Assembly (NCBI GenBank): GCA_944739405.2
Contig: OX123197.2
Span: 61,666,047 to 61,730,046 of the forward strand
Length of the DNA: 64,000 bases
Direction of reading: 5' to 3'
Source of the DNA: Euclidia mi
Lineage: Eukaryota > Arthropoda > Insecta > Lepidoptera > Erebidae
Part shown: positions 11,233-22,967 of the stretch, piece after piece
How the letters are laid out: every line of letters starts with the position of its first letter
Numbering within the stretch: position 1 is the first letter of the stretch
Program-made: the position numbers and the translations under genes
The notes under the pieces: generated by a model
Seen by the model: only the letters and a program-made list of their open reading frames with translations
The model's database searches: none
Told to the model about the DNA's origin: nothing

Positions 11233-12254
11233 TATTAAAATAAACATTCACAAATGCATTCTCAATTTGTCAATTATTTATAAAAGCCCTTTTTACGATC
11301 AGAAAAGATTAGTTTCTTCGAAACCTTTTACCACTTAAAGTTATATTAGTATTTAAATAAAATGCCACCGGTTTCTGAAGGAGAAAAAGTGTATTAAATT
11401 ATAACACTCGTCACGTTCTGACAAGGAAATGAATTTCGAAACGCTTTAGTACTAAAGAGTTTGCAAATCCGTTACAGAATTATTTCTCTCCTAGTTTTAC
11501 TGATGCGACAAAGGTCCGTTTGTCACAGTTTCATCAATCGACTATGAGTTTAAGACTTTGTTAAATAAGTAGTTATTAAAATATTGTTCATACTCGTGAT
11601 TATGAAACACAAAAAACAAATGCAAAAAAGACTAATTAAAATTGACTATGGCGTAAATAGAAAGAAACAATACCAGGCATCCCTCTCTTCTAGAGTGTAA
11701 AGTATTCGACGAGGCGCTACACTTGACCTAAATGCTTTGCTTCACTATCACGATTTGAGTTTACATATATTTGCTAATAAAATACGTAGACCATCACCAG
11801 CCACTACATTAAAGTGAAACCCGTTAATTTGTCCAACCTAATGACTATTTCACTGACTATACTATTTTTCGCTCTGATTCCTAAACAGATATTGGTTGAA
11901 TTTGCAAAACACACAAACAAGATGAGATCCAGCCAATTACAAATCTTGCTGATCATACATAACGGAGTTGAAATTTATAATGAAATATCTAGTGAATCTT
12001 GCAGTACTAAAGCGCATAATAATGGTTCGTAAGTGTGTCCAATTAGCGCAGTCAAAGGTAAATTATTTGCTTTCATGTGAATGTTCGTGTTGACATTCTG
12101 AATATCGGTTCAGCTTGGAAATATTTGATGTATGATGTGTATTTCGACTGTTATAAGCGTGATTATCCGTTGTGTTATACCTTAAATAGGTATTGTTGAT
12201 ACCGATAGCTGCAAACTAAGCAACTTAAGCTCGAGTAAAACTTTTTATATATTT
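11233..12254. other. AT-rich stretch, nothing recognised
   Basis: No repeat family or gene signature that I recognise. The 72-aa ORF at 11814 has no family features. Confidence 0.45.
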
Positions 12255-12350
12255 TGCGGTTGGATGCGGGCGGCTCAAAATCGGTCTGTGTGGAGAACCT
12301 TGGGGGAGGCCTATGTCCAGCAGTGGACGTCTCTAGGTTGACATGATGAT
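12255..12350 (+). repeat. 'CCACTGCTGGACATAGGCC' repeat, 3'-end fragment
   Basis: Contains gatgcgggcggctcaaaatc, cttgggggaggcctatgtcc and agcagtggacgtc, then ends in (atg)n. The inverse orientation occurs at 33624-33718. Shorter pieces are at 2033-2106 and 52751-52799. This is a widespread lepidopteran repeat whose parent element is not in this window. Confidence 0.65.
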
Positions 12351-12568
12351 ATATTTTTAGTAAATGGGTGATTATGGTGATTCAGCGGATCTTTTTCCAA
12401 ATATATTATGTTGCTTCGAGTGGTAAGTAAATCAATGATAATAAATGTAGAAACAAGAGATAATTTATTTCGTACAATAACTGGTAGCCTCTTTTTCCCT
12501 AGATTTTCTGAATACTTTTTATAAGCTTGTCTATTTCTTTATATATAATCTTATTTTTAGTGCTGCAG

Positions 12569-13321
12569 GATATGGTGGCAATCATGCATGGTACTTTAGT
12601 GAGGAAAGGAATGAAAGTGAATGTGAGCAAGACGAAAGTTGTGGATTTTGAAAAGGAGGAATGTGTTACGGCTTGTAATGTTATGATCGATGGACAACGT
12701 GTGGAACAAGTGAATGATTTTGTATATTTAGGTACGCTGTTTACTAGGAATTGTAAGAATGAAGAAGATATTGAAAGAAGTGTTAATGCAGGTAATAGGG
12801 TGAATGAAGCTTTGAAGGCTTTTATGAACAGTCAAAACGTGTCCAAAAAGGCACGTTTGGCTGTGCATAGAGGGGACTTAGTAATTACACTTATGTATGG
12901 TAGTGAAAGTTGTGTATGGCAGAATAGACATGAAAGTAGAATCAATGCCGTAGAAATGAGAGCACTGAGAAGTATGTGTGGAGTGTCTTTGAACGCTAGA
13001 GTAAAGAATTGTGTGATAAGAGAGTGTTGTGGGGTAAAATAAGATGCAGTGACAACCACTGCGAAAGGTATGCTAAGATGGTTTGGACACATGGAGGGGA
13101 TGGATGACGAAAGACTGACCAAGAAGTTATATAAGTCAAGTGTGAATGGGACAGGAACAAGGGGAAGAACTAGACGGACGTTCTCTGACCAGGTTGGAGA
13201 CATCCTAAAAAAAAGACAGGTTAGAAGTACCCTTAACCGAAGAGCATGCATGAGAAATTTGATGGGAGTGAATGAAGCAAGAGAGATATGTTAGGATCGT
13301 TGCAAACGGCGTTCCGTAGTC
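12569..13321 (+). pseudogene. RTE-like LINE, RT C-terminal fragment
   Basis: The frame is open from about 12569, broken by a TAA at about 13040, and continues in the same frame to 13294. Motifs are typical of insect RTE-like LINEs: KVNVSKTKVVDFEKEE, VNDFVYLGTLF, LMYGSESCVWQ, EMRALRSMCGV and MLRWFGHMEGMDDERLTKK. The RT core, including the YADD box, and the endonuclease are absent, so this is a 5'-truncated, dead copy. Clade placement is by recall of the C-terminal pattern. Confidence 0.75.
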
Positions 13322-13370
13322 TCTGCCTACCCCTCCGTGAAACAGGCGTGAGTCTATGTATGTACCTATG
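13322..13370 (+). repeat. RTE-like LINE 3' end shared with SINE tails
   Basis: ctctgcctacccctccgtga followed by aacaggcgtgagtctatgta and short atgt repeats. The same block (cctctgcctaccccttcgg, then ggcgtga and tatgtatg) is the 3' end of SINEs at 28977, 36181, 48369, 50837, 54872, 55707 and 62067. This points to the RTE-like LINE as their mobilising partner. Confidence 0.7.
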
Positions 13371-15312
13371 TTTTTAGTGGGACCGTGTATTATCTTCTGG
13401 GCGTCTTATCTCATTATGTTGGCTCCACTCCTTTGCATGTGCTAGAGACCTCACAAGCTTGCTTGATATTTTATTTATTAACTTTTAATAAACCATATAA
13501 ATGTTTCAGTATCTACTTTATTTATGCTACGCTTTTGCTTTATTAAACTTAATTTACTGAGTAAACATAAAATTCATCAAAATCACTTCCGAATACTTAG
13601 CTCCAAAATACAACATAAAATCCAGCCACTTAGACACTACCAATATTCAATATAGCACATATAGCATAGCACCATCTTTTTCGCTCGATATATTTTTTCG
13701 TGTTCCAAATTCGCCATTACGTATGCTCGAACGATAGAGAGCGCTGTATCCAACTGTTATAACCGTCACGCGCTATCACGGAACAGTTTATTGTAACAGG
13801 CAAATATATTGTAAGCTTATGTTCAGCACTACACGTTAACAGTAGCCTAAATTACGTATATTTCGTAAATGTACGCATGTGCCACCAAACGCGTGCTAAT
13901 ATCGTAGGGAAATTTGTTTGCTTCTCTGTTATTTTAGTTGTGGCTATCTAAAAGATATCGGCTCGTTGGCTACGCGACACAAATTTTCGTTTGTGTTTGG
14001 CTGTTTATGAGGCTTCGTTCCAAGCTGGGGATGAGCATAATGGCGTTTTAGGGAGGTTTTAGTTGCGGTGCGGAATAATACAATGATGACATTAATAGGC
14101 TTTTTATCTAATGCATTAATTCTAAGATAAAAGATACATAAATATGAGTTTAATATCCAGACCTATCGAATTTTGGTACAATATTTGTTATGTGTTTAAA
14201 TTTAGATGACATAAGTAAAATCACGGAAACACAAACTATAAAATAGTTCTCAAACTGTTTTTCTCCATACTCGTGTCGAACCTTGTAGTAAACTACTAAC
14301 TAGTATGTCCGAAAATAAAATTTTCTCCACCTATAATTTACTTATTCAAATCAACCGATCACGTCCACCAAATTACTTAGTCTATTGCATTTATCTCTAC
14401 TCGACTCGACTCGTGCAAAATCGACCAAATAGTATTCAAGGCACTTCACTACGCTCGATTCAGATTACAACGTAATTTTTCAAACTACCTAATTATTTGA
14501 GTTCGCTCACGTAACGGTTGTAAATTTTCGAGTTGGGAACACAAAGAAATTTAAATTTGGTATGTAAATTAGTTTTTAATGAAGCGAGCCCGGGATGCCG
14601 TAATAGTATACCACTTAGACAGGTCTTGCTAACTGGTACGTAATGAGGTTATTAGGATGTTCAAGGTGCTTGAAAGATTTACGACTTCACTTTATGGAAA
14701 GTGTAGCAGATTTGGCAGGGGATTTATGGCTTGCTGCACTCGGAAGATTAAAGCATTTGAGTAATATATTAAATAACTGTCAATTAAAGCTCGATACCAC
14801 GATCGCATACATGATTATATATCAGGTAAAAATACACATATGATGTAGTGATTTAAGAGGCCAGGTTCAACCGCTCAAAGTAACCGCTCTAATTTGACAT
14901 TTTCCGCTAAAGCATCACGCGGTCGTTATCTGATCACCCGCGAAGCAAGGCCACTTGCCATGCTACCTTAAACCTAACCTCACGACTCGTCACTCGAGTG
15001 TTGATATTTAAAATGATGTTTTTATGAAAGAAGATTAAATAAACTTTGTAGTAATGTTTAAATGGTGACTGAATGACGGAATGTTTCATAGATATAGGAT
15101 GCACAAGATACACATAGATGGGTTGGAGACATGACAAAAATAAATATGTACATGTGTTGGTAAATCTCTATGTGTGAGTTAAAAATAGTGTTGTCCATGA
15201 TAAAATTTCACGTTATCGATTCCTTCAGTCTGTAGGCCTTTTTGTTCAGAAAGCAATAACGTCAATCGTGCTGTGTTATGCATAACTTACGTATCCGGAT
15301 GATAATATATAT
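13371..15312. other. AT-rich stretch, nothing recognised
   Basis: No ORF with family features. The 66- and 67-aa ORFs (14643, 14934) show no motif. No repeat family recognised. Confidence 0.45.
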
Positions 15313-15675
15313 GAACGACGACGACGGGCGACGAGCGACGGGCGACGAGCGACGCGCGACGGTCGACGATCGACGAGCAACGGGCGACGAACAGTGGGCG
15401 ACGACGACGACGACGGACAACGATGGGTGTCGGACGATGGACGACGGGCGACGGACAAAGAGCGACGGTGACGACGGGCGACAACGACGACGACGGACGA
15501 CGACGGGCGAACGGACAATGGGCGACGGGCGAACCCGACGATGACAGGCGACGGAGGACGACGACGATGCCGGGCGATGACGACGATGTCAGACGACGAC
15601 GACTACGACGTACGACGATTGGCGACAGACGATGGACGACGGGCAACGACGACAACGACGGGACACGGGTGACGG
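15313..15675. repeat. CGACGG/CGACGA-type GC-rich minisatellite
   Basis: About 360 bp of irregular short units such as cgacgggcgacgagcgacgg, sharply bounded by AT-rich DNA. Purine-pyrimidine asymmetry leaves several frames open on both strands (80-122 aa). These are translations of the repeat, not genes. Confidence 0.9.
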
Positions 15676-15761
15676 TTTTTAAGAAATGAAATTTTATTTT
15701 TAGACTGATATATGAATACTAATAAATACACAGTTAATTAAAACACTTTATATATTTTGAA

Positions 15762-15968
15762 TTATTTTATTTTTTGCCCTTGGAATATTACAGTTTTATT
15801 CAAGTGTGTTCGTAATGTTTCCCTATCTAATTTTAACAATCTGCTCTCATGCTTTAATCTGAGATCGAAATAAGTTTCAATTACAGTTTTCATAAGGAGA
15901 TATCTATGACTGTCTAAGGGGTCTTGATCTAAAACATGATTTTGTAAGTTTTGAAACAACGAATGCAC
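15762..15968 (-). pseudogene. Unrecognised ORF, possible transposase C-terminus
   Basis: 68 residues with an HVLDQDPLDSHRYLLMK stretch, then LRLKHESRLLK and a basic end, HLNKTVIFQGQ. The ending is reminiscent of C-termini of insect THAP/P-type transposase proteins, but I cannot identify it firmly. No other part of such a gene is visible nearby. It could be a chance frame. Confidence 0.25.
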
Positions 15969-16119
15969 TATTTAATATTAGCTAGCGAGTCAGATTCCAA
16001 GAATAATACTTACAGGTACAAATAATGTAGGTATCGGGTCTTTCATTAGTACACGGCGATGTTTTCTTTGTATGAAACATTTGCCGTCAAAATGTTTGCT
16101 ACAGACAGTGGAGTTCGTA

Positions 16120-16204
16120 CTAGGAGTCCAATCTTTTATACACCACATTATGTATCACCCTGTTTAAAGCAAATAAATAATTTGAATTTGAATTTGAATT
16201 TGAA
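16120..16204 (+). repeat. LINE 3' tail with (TTGAAT)n
   Basis: gcaaataaataatttgaatt continues as four TTGAAT units, a polyadenylation-like signal followed by the hexamer tail seen in inverse orientation at 22968. Only the tail is identifiable. Confidence 0.6.
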
Positions 16205-18249
16205 TCTGGTCTGTTTATAGTCCGCATCCATTATTCAAACAATGCCGAATTGAGTGGCAACCTAGAAAAAATATTACATACTATAGAGTATGTGATATTT
16301 TTTACCAAAGTTTGAATACTTGTAGGTACTTAAATAACGACTACCTAATGTGAATAATATGTTTTTTTACCATAACTTGACTAAATAACTTGTATTTGTG
16401 TCATGATGTAACTAAAACAAAAGATTCAAGTTTTTATCGATACCTACTCGTGACGCTTTGTCAAGCACTAGCGTAACCAAACGACTAACTATTTTACACA
16501 TTTTTTTCGCAAATTCTATTTAAAATCACGAAATATACTTAGATATATAAATGAAAAACAAGATACTATTAAAAAAATATATTTCTGAGCCGATTACTAG
16601 CCGAAAGTTCGCATAATAAGGTTTGAAAAATTCCAATGACAAAATCGTATTTACCTGTGAAAAGTGTATTGATTCGGGTTATTTCCTCTTGTAACTTCAC
16701 ATCCAGGTATACAACACGACACCATAATTGTAAAATGTAATATTCTCAATTATAATCGAAGATTTAGGACAAAAACACACAAAATTCACCGACTCTTAAA
16801 ACACACTAGGACGCTATCGCCTCTTACTCGCAAAAACATTGACATAACAGTACTTCATGCGCTGTCTCTTTTTCTCTCAGGCGGTTTGAACTTGATTAGA
16901 AGTTCTCGCTCCCACGCTTCGTGTATCTTTAAGCGCAGCGAAAAAATCCTAAATCTATGGAATGTTTAGTTTATGCGACCCGCCGAACTTGATCCTATTG
17001 TAAACAATGTCGTCTATCGACGACCTACTCGCCATTTTTGTTTGTCATGATAACAATATGGGTTATAAATTACTTACTTTTGTTATTTTTATATACCTGG
17101 GGGTACAATCTTTACAATAATATAAAGTTATAGCAATTTTTACTTAGAAAATTATTTAAATGTCAGCATTTGAAATTTTGTATATTTCGATGTCTTTGCA
17201 TGTTGCGCGCGGGGCGTAATTATGTATTCAAAACATCATTGTAAACAAATAATATAATTATATTTGATATTTTTATGTTTTCATTGTGAATGAACTAATT
17301 AATTATAAAATAACAGCAAAAAAATAAACAAATATTGTGTAATAATTTAATTCAAGAGGCTATATTCATTCAATTACCGAAAAAACGGCATTTACTTTTT
17401 ATTGAATAAAAATATATAGATAAGGTTACATTTTTGCTATGAAATTTTGTTATAATATGAGTATATAAATAAACCTATCATTTGATATATAATACTCCTA
17501 TAATTAATGAGATATTGGCTTTCGAAAATTTTGGCGGGTATGGCGGTTATTTTTGGTGGGAAAAAGTAAACAATTGTGCAAAGTCCAATAAGAATAATTC
17601 TTTTCGGATTCTTATCGGATATGGTTTTTTAATTGGAAATTTAGTAGAAAAGAAACTTATCTAGGTTTGAATCTGATATATAACAAGAAAATATGTTTGA
17701 AAAAATAAAATACGAAAATTGGCGGCAATTAACAATCATTTATATTTTATATTTTTTTATGTTTAAAATTAAAATGTTTCTTTCCATTATATTTATTTTC
17801 TCTCAAAGTTAATTAAATTATCTTTCTAACCGTGTATAATACTTATGTACCTCCCATAATAAAAGACGACGAGAAATACGAATATGTTAGAAATATAATA
17901 GCGCGCTCGAAAATGGCGGGCAAATATTATACCGGGCGCGCTTTATACTGCTCTTGCGTGGGCTTCAAGTATATTTTTTGGTGATAATTAATATAATTCA
18001 AAAGCTTATTTAGTTACGCGTCTTTTGATATACAATATTATCTTAATAAATAGGAATATCACCATTCTTTCGACGAAAACATTACGCGCCCGTACTTAGC
18101 TCGAAAGCCTAGCCTCGAAAGTGGTCAAAATACATCTACGGGTGTCCTGAGATACCTCGATGGTGGCCAAAATGCTTTGAGGGGATAGGATTTGAGTGAT
18201 GTGTGTTTAATTCAATAACACTTTCTGTTCCATAATTGCATATTGTTGT
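16205..18249. other. AT-rich stretch, nothing recognised
   Basis: About 2 kb without ORFs over 60 codons or recognised repeats. Short GC-richer patches near 16860-17010 and 17905-17960 (aaaatggcgggc) could be regulatory, but there is no adjacent gene to tie them to. Confidence 0.4.
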
Positions 18250-18545
18250 CATCACCACCGCCCTAGCGTTACCCCGATTGCATCCAAGACTTACACGCCT
18301 TGGAACCCGAGGTCCGCTTACTAGTCTAACCAGAAATGACCGAATATCAGCTTTTCGACAGAGCGACTGCCCTCTGACCTCTGCAACCCAAAGGGATGGC
18401 GATATGCCATGGTTTAGACCAGAATCAGTTTATTTGAGGATACTGACTCCCCGTAACGACAGTCAAAGATCTTCATGACAGCCGGGACCGACGGTTTAAC
18501 ATGCTCTCCGAGGCACGGGGCAAGCGATAATTAACAATTTAATAA
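18250..18545 (-). repeat. SINE, 'GGGATAACGCTAGG' tail, head missing
   Basis: Minus strand: body element attaattatcgc at the 5' side, then gagcatgttaaaccgtcggt, the tactgac and ccatggcatatcgcc blocks, cgctctgtcg, and the tail ggggtaacgctagggcggtg. It links the shared SINE body to this tail type in one copy. Confidence 0.7.
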
Positions 18546-19230
18546 AATTACAAATTGTTGTCGACTCTGAATATTCTTTGTGTCCGCCAATTTAATTATT
18601 GTAAAGTGAGGTTTTATGTTTAAAAAGAGAAAGCCTCGTACTTTAAAAAAATAGAAAAAAGTGACGCGATAATGTTTGCCTTTTTAAATAATGTGGAATA
18701 ACCTAATATGACATAAAAGTGCTTCTTCAAAAATAAAAGTATATTTTTATCACCTAGTAAAAGATTTTATTGAAGGCGCATTCATAATATTTATTGCACT
18801 AACTGGAGTAAATTAATACACTGGCAATGGCTTTAAAATAACCAGAACTATCAACATAAATTCGACATATACGACAAGCGATTTCGGCATTTCCATTCCT
18901 TAATTTACTTATGCAAAGCAATTGCAATTTAGCCTGAACTGTAGACCCATTCATGAATTAACACAGAGTGAACTAAATGGTGTTTCCAGGAATAACATCT
19001 ACATATTCCTATGAGGATAATATTTATCTCTATAAAAAGACTTCTGTAAAACGATTTATTTTTAATGTTTAATTTAATATTTTATACCAGTCGAAGCATT
19101 AAATTTAAGTAATTGTGTCATTGCTTTAACAAAATAAACTACTGAAGAACGCTGAAACTTTCTGATGCAAACGTATGAGGCTGTAGAGTCTGTCCCATTG
19201 GTGCCGAGTAGACCAACTATCTACTAGACT
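18546..19230. other. AT-rich stretch, nothing recognised
   Basis: No coding or repeat signal that I can support. Confidence 0.45.
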
Positions 19231-19432
19231 GCACGGTTGGCGTAGTGGTCTAAGCGGCCGCCTCGCCGCTTGAGCACCGAGTGTCGTGGGTTCGATTCCC
19301 ACACGAGACAACACTTTGTGTGATCTATTAATTGTTGTTTCGAGTCTAGGTATTCATTGTGTCCGTTGGTGTTATGTTTGTAAAGTCCCCCGCGAGACAG
19401 GATTTATTCCTAGTGCGGGAGTTTCAAGTATA
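19231..19432 (+). repeat. tRNA-headed SINE (second head type)
   Basis: Head gcacggttggcgtagtgg (A-box-like tggcgtagtgg), then B-box-like gggttcgattcccac. The body has cactttgtgtgatctattaa, gtttcgagtctagg and a closing cctagtgcgggagtttc. The 62-aa minus ORF across it (SRVGIEPTT...) is the usual translation of an inverted B box and not a gene. A diverged relative may lie at 55489-55600. Confidence 0.72.
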
Positions 19433-19614
19433 TTTATATATAATCAAACGTAATACCTATATACTAATACTCAAAACAACAATAAAAAATGCACTAGGTT
19501 TGCTTTTTAAAATACAAAGAAAGATTATGTGTAATTAGGTATAAGTAATAGTTATAACTAATTTATTGAATATTATACGATTGTTTCAGTTTTGTTCGTT
19601 AATTTAAAGCAAAA

Positions 19615-19812
19615 TCTGTATATATAAAATCCTTGCGTTACTGACTCACTGACAGACAAGCTACAGCCAAATCTATAAGACACAGGAAGCTGAAATTTGG
19701 CATGTATGTTTCTTGGGGATCGTAGAGGTGCACTAAGAAGAAGATCCCACGGGATCGGGCAGAAACAGTTAAATTAAAAAAATGAGCAAGCGTAGCTGCG
19801 GGCGTCCTCTAG
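19615..19812 (+). mobile_element. Non-autonomous Helitron, ~200-bp family, copy 1
   Basis: Starts TCTGTATATATAAAATCC and ends ctgcgggcgtcctCTAG, followed by T. Shares ccttgcgttactgac, ctgaaatttggcatgtatgt and ggtgcactaagaag with copies at 26962, 59253, 61848 and 63676. TC...CTAG ends with no terminal inverted repeats fit Helitrons. It resembles the short Lep1-type elements reported from Lepidoptera, by recall. Confidence 0.82.
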
Positions 19813-20064
19813 TGTTATTATAATTATTATAATTGCCAGTAATTTCATTTGAAGCTCGATTTAATAATCAAGTTTAACATTTATTGTCTGTTATACCCTT
19901 GTTTTAGTTTTGTGTGTTTAATATAGGGTGAAATTTAATTATAATTATATTGCCCAATAATTAAATTAAATTTTATGTTGCCCAATAATTATATTTTTTG
20001 TGTGGTGATGGATTTAGAATTCAAAATGTCATATCTACCCCATTTCATTGATGCATTGTTTGAC

Positions 20065-20325
20065 GACCAGTTGGCGCAGCGGGACTGCATGCGACTGCTA
20101 CGCCGAAGGTCGCGGTTTCGATTCCTGCTCAAGTCAAGCATTTGTGTGCATAAACATGGATGTTTGTCTTGGTCTGGGTGTTTCTATGTATAATATGTAT
20201 GTATTTACAAAAAATAGTATATATGTATGTATATCCATAGTCTAGTACCCATTGTACAAGCTCTGCTAAGTTTGGGACTAGATGGCGATGTGAGCATGTC
20301 GTAGAATATTTGTATTATTATATTA
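20065..20325 (+). repeat. tRNA-headed SINE (third head type)
   Basis: Head with A-box-like ttggcgcagcgg and B-box-like ggtttcgattcctg, then tttgtcttggtctgggtgtt. The tail region is tttgggactagatggcgatg, ending in a TAT/TTA-rich tract. This is a widespread lepidopteran SINE layout. The two small plus-strand ORFs over it are artefacts. Confidence 0.72.
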
Positions 20326-20641
20326 TTATTCCGTAGGTTTCGTAAGAGGCTTTTAAGGAACATAAAAGAAGCAAATTGGTATCTTGGAAACGGACGAAAA
20401 TCCCGCCATCAAACCCTGTACCAACCCGTTTGGCCAGCGTAGTATAGTAGTCCCAATCCTCCTATTAACTCACAGTGCTACTATAAAGCGAATTAGAACA
20501 TTAAGGCCCAGATTCACCACCTTTGGATAGTACGTATCGTCCTATTTTCAAGAAACACAATTTATTAACATTTCCATGTTTGTATATTCTAGAGTTATAC
20601 ATATTCGTTAAAACTAATAAACAGTTGTTTTTTTTTCAATT
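20326..20641. other. Spacer, nothing recognised
   Basis: About 300 bp of AT-rich DNA without recognisable features. Confidence 0.4.
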
Positions 20642-20820
20642 AACGGCACAAGGACAGGATCTACAAAGATGAGATCTCAATACCAAAATTTGCTTCACAC
20701 AGGCTTCTATAAGACAGTGTTATTAAAAAAAAGTGTAATCTGCATGGCACCTCTTGCTTATAGCAAAATACCTGAAAGTATTAAAACCAAACCACTATAA
20801 AGTTTCAATAAAGAACTAGT
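20642..20820 (+). pseudogene. LINE RT C-terminal remnant
   Basis: Conceptual translation gives KMRSQYQNLLHTGFYKTVLL and then CMAPLAYSKIPESIK before a stop. A parallel remnant at 34326-34460 gives DVRSQYRNLLRLGRYRTALL and GMAPAIFNHI. Both match the C-terminal end of a Jockey/CR1-type LINE RT protein. Too short to function. Confidence 0.55.
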
Positions 20821-21347
20821 AAAGGGGCATGCCAGATCTAGGCCCAGAACTGCACAGTTACTAGGTTATACTCAAATAATATATTAATATTTATCCTAGT
20901 TCTTCCTGTATTCATTAGTCTGTGCAAGTTGGTAATATTTTTCCTAAAATATTAAACCTATAAACGACTACGCTTGGAAGGATACCATACATTACCGTAA
21001 AAATGTTGCCCTGACAAAAAAAAATTTTGACAGATAATTAACCGGCAAAATAATTTATTTTTTTCTATAATATATTATTTCAATCGTTCACTATTCATTT
21101 TGTAAAAATATATGTAATAACACAGAAAGTACCTCTAATAATAATTATGATTATTTTTGTATGATATCATTGATTAAGTTAAAGTAACTATTATCGATTT
21201 ATCGATATTTTGTGTTTTTTTATGGCAACACCATTACTGCCTTGATAGAAGCCGGAAATCTTAAATGTCAAAATCATTGCTTGTTTTGCAACTACCTTGT
21301 GACTGTTTGTGTACATTTTTGCGGCTTAAAATCGACAACTTTTACCT
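20821..21347. other. AT-rich stretch upstream of the candidate exon
   Basis: No repeat recognised. If 21348 is a real exon, the promoter should lie here, but I see no clear core promoter. Confidence 0.35.
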
Positions 21348-21641
21348 ATGAATACTGACTCTGGTGATACCTCTATACCCGACGACCACAGCTTGAACAT
21401 GGATTCCGATTCCTCTGCTCATGATAACACTGGCGAGAACTTGGATTTGATAATAGATGCTTCGACCGACGACCCCAGCGTACACCCTGCACATAGTGTT
21501 TCACAGCAGTCATCATCTACCGCTGTGAGTGTAGATCTGCGCTGTGTGAACTGCGGTTTGAATGTGTCCAGAATGCGCAGACACCCTTTGGAAATCGCTG
21601 AAGTTCGAAGTCTAATACAACGGTTGATTGGGTTGCACGAG
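21348..21641 (+). CDS. Possible first coding exon of an unknown host gene
   Basis: ATG at 21348 opens a frame rich in D, S and N (about residues 1-60), followed by RCVNCGLNVSRMRRHPLEIA and EVRSLIQRLIGLHE. The frame reaches GAG|GTAAAT at 21641/21642, a good match to a 5' splice donor. Beyond it the frame enters a repetitive TATATGCGTATCC tract and then a SINE head. The CxxCG pair and basic helix-like segment could belong to a DNA-binding protein, but I do not recognise the family. Composition differs from the neighbouring repeats. It could also be part of an unrecognised transposon. No downstream exon was identified. Confidence 0.35.
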
Positions 21642-21646
21642 GTAAA

Positions 21647-21689
21647 TATATGCGTATCCTATATATGCGTATCCTATATATGCGTATCA
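21647..21689. repeat. 15-bp tandem repeat, about three units
   Basis: TATATGCGTATCCTA repeated nearly three times just after the putative splice donor. It leads directly into an inverted SINE head (ctccactaggctatcgctg, 21697-21715). Confidence 0.85.
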
Positions 21690-21724
21690 GTCTGTCGGTC
21701 TCTCCACTAGGCTATCGCTGACAG
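21685..21724 (-). repeat. SINE head fragment
   Basis: Minus strand reads cagcgatagcctagtggaga, matching the tRNA-like head of the SINEs at 1569, 22075 and 36456. The body is missing. Confidence 0.55.
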
Positions 21725-21890
21725 ACATCCTTCGATAGACATACAATTTTATTGTGACTCAAATCAGGAGGATGCTACGTCCAGCAGAAGACTACGAAAG
21801 GCTATAAAATAATGTCCTATTTTTGATGGTAGTAGAGCCTTGCAGATTACAGCATGAATGCAATTTGACTGCGGAAGATCCTCTCACAGA

Positions 21891-22075
21891 ATCATCATTA
21901 TCGTCTTAGCGTTATCCCAGTTTCAATCTGGGGTCCGCTTACTAGTCTAACTGGATTTTGCTGAATATTAGTTTTTCCACAGAGTGACTGCCTGTCTGAC
22001 CTCCGCAACCCGTAGGGATAGATCGCTATCCCTAGTCTGTTGGTATCTCCACTAGGCTATCGCTGCCGTCTCGTC
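21891..22075 (-). repeat. SINE with internal deletion (head joined to tail)
   Basis: Minus strand: head ggcagcgatagcctagtgga, then after a short gap the tail region ggtcagacaggcagtcactc through gggataacgctaag. The central body found in the full copy at 22597-22900 is absent. Confidence 0.68.
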
Positions 22076-22596
22076 GTATCCTCTCACAGAAAATCAAAGT
22101 AAAATAACAGTGCCGGAGGCCTCATCCGCTTTCCTTCACCCTGATCCAGCTCCTCCTCCTATTCCATTTTCCATCGAGGTCAACATCGCACTTGGGACTT
22201 CTCTGGGGTTTCGGGTATCAATATCGTTTACCATCAGGCGAGCTGTCTGCTCGTTTGCCTCTTATGCCAAAAAAAAAATCTAAGTCGTATATCTCCATCA
22301 CATTCCATTCACAATAATAATACTGCAGAAATAAGTAGGTAAACTAAAGCCCATCCCTAAAGTGTACCCTAAAGGTGTGACAGAACCAACTAAGGTTTTG
22401 TCTCGCTACATTATGGCCGTGGAAACCACAGCCATTGTGTCCTCCGTTATTTATAGGGGTTATATCTGAGACTGTTGTTTTGTATTTTATCTGTACATTT
22501 TTGATTTATAAATGCTAGTGTTACTTGAATGGGTTGACGTAAATGAAACAGATCTAACAAGTATAAATATAGTTGAATAATTTAATTATACATATA
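22076..22596. other. Non-coding stretch, nothing firm
   Basis: Contains cgtttaccatcaggcgagct and gctcgtttgcctcttatgcc (about 22227-22268), which resemble a common lepidopteran LINE 3'-end motif, but no coding part is present. The rest is unrecognised. Confidence 0.4.
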
Positions 22597-22900
22597 GGCA
22601 GCGATATTTTAGAAGTGTTACCAAGAGACTGCTATGTAGAGGGTATTGGGTTCGGATCCACGGTACGCAGCACTGACTTTTCAAAGTTATGTGCGTATTA
22701 AATTTCTTATTAACCGTGTCGGCTATCATGAAGATCTTTGACAGTCTTTTTGAAGCATCAGTACGTCTAAACTGATAATAGTCTAACCCATGGCATATTG
22801 CAATATCTTTAGGTTGTAGAAAAGCTAACGTTCAGTCAAATCCAGTAAGACTAGCAAGCAAACTTCGCGATGCAATTGGGATAACGCTAGGAGGATGGTG
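22597..22900 (+). repeat. Full-length SINE, 'GGGATAACGCTAGGAGG' tail
   Basis: The only complete copy of this type here. Head ggcagcgatattttagaagt, B-box-like gggttcggatcc, body gacttttcaaagttatgtgc and tattaaatttcttattaacc. The specific 3' half has atgaagatctttgacagtc, cccatggcatattgc and ttgggataacgctaggagga. Head and body match SINEs with quite different tails at 1253, 36181 and 55707. Confidence 0.8.
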
Positions 22901-22967
22901 AATTATATTACATTAAAATTACAGGGTAACGCATTTTTAATGACGACACCATTAAAGTTATAATAAA

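Noticed and set aside
12527..13294. Two ORFs (171 and 81 aa) as host genes
   Set aside because: They form one frame with a stop between and match the C-terminus of an RTE-like LINE RT protein.
15276..15689. Long overlapping ORFs (80-122 aa) on both strands
   Set aside because: They are translations of the CGACGG-type minisatellite. Low complexity in every frame, no start context or conserved domain.
19126..19314. Minus ORF containing SRVGIEPTT
   Set aside because: This peptide is the usual artefact of translating an inverted SINE B box. No gene.
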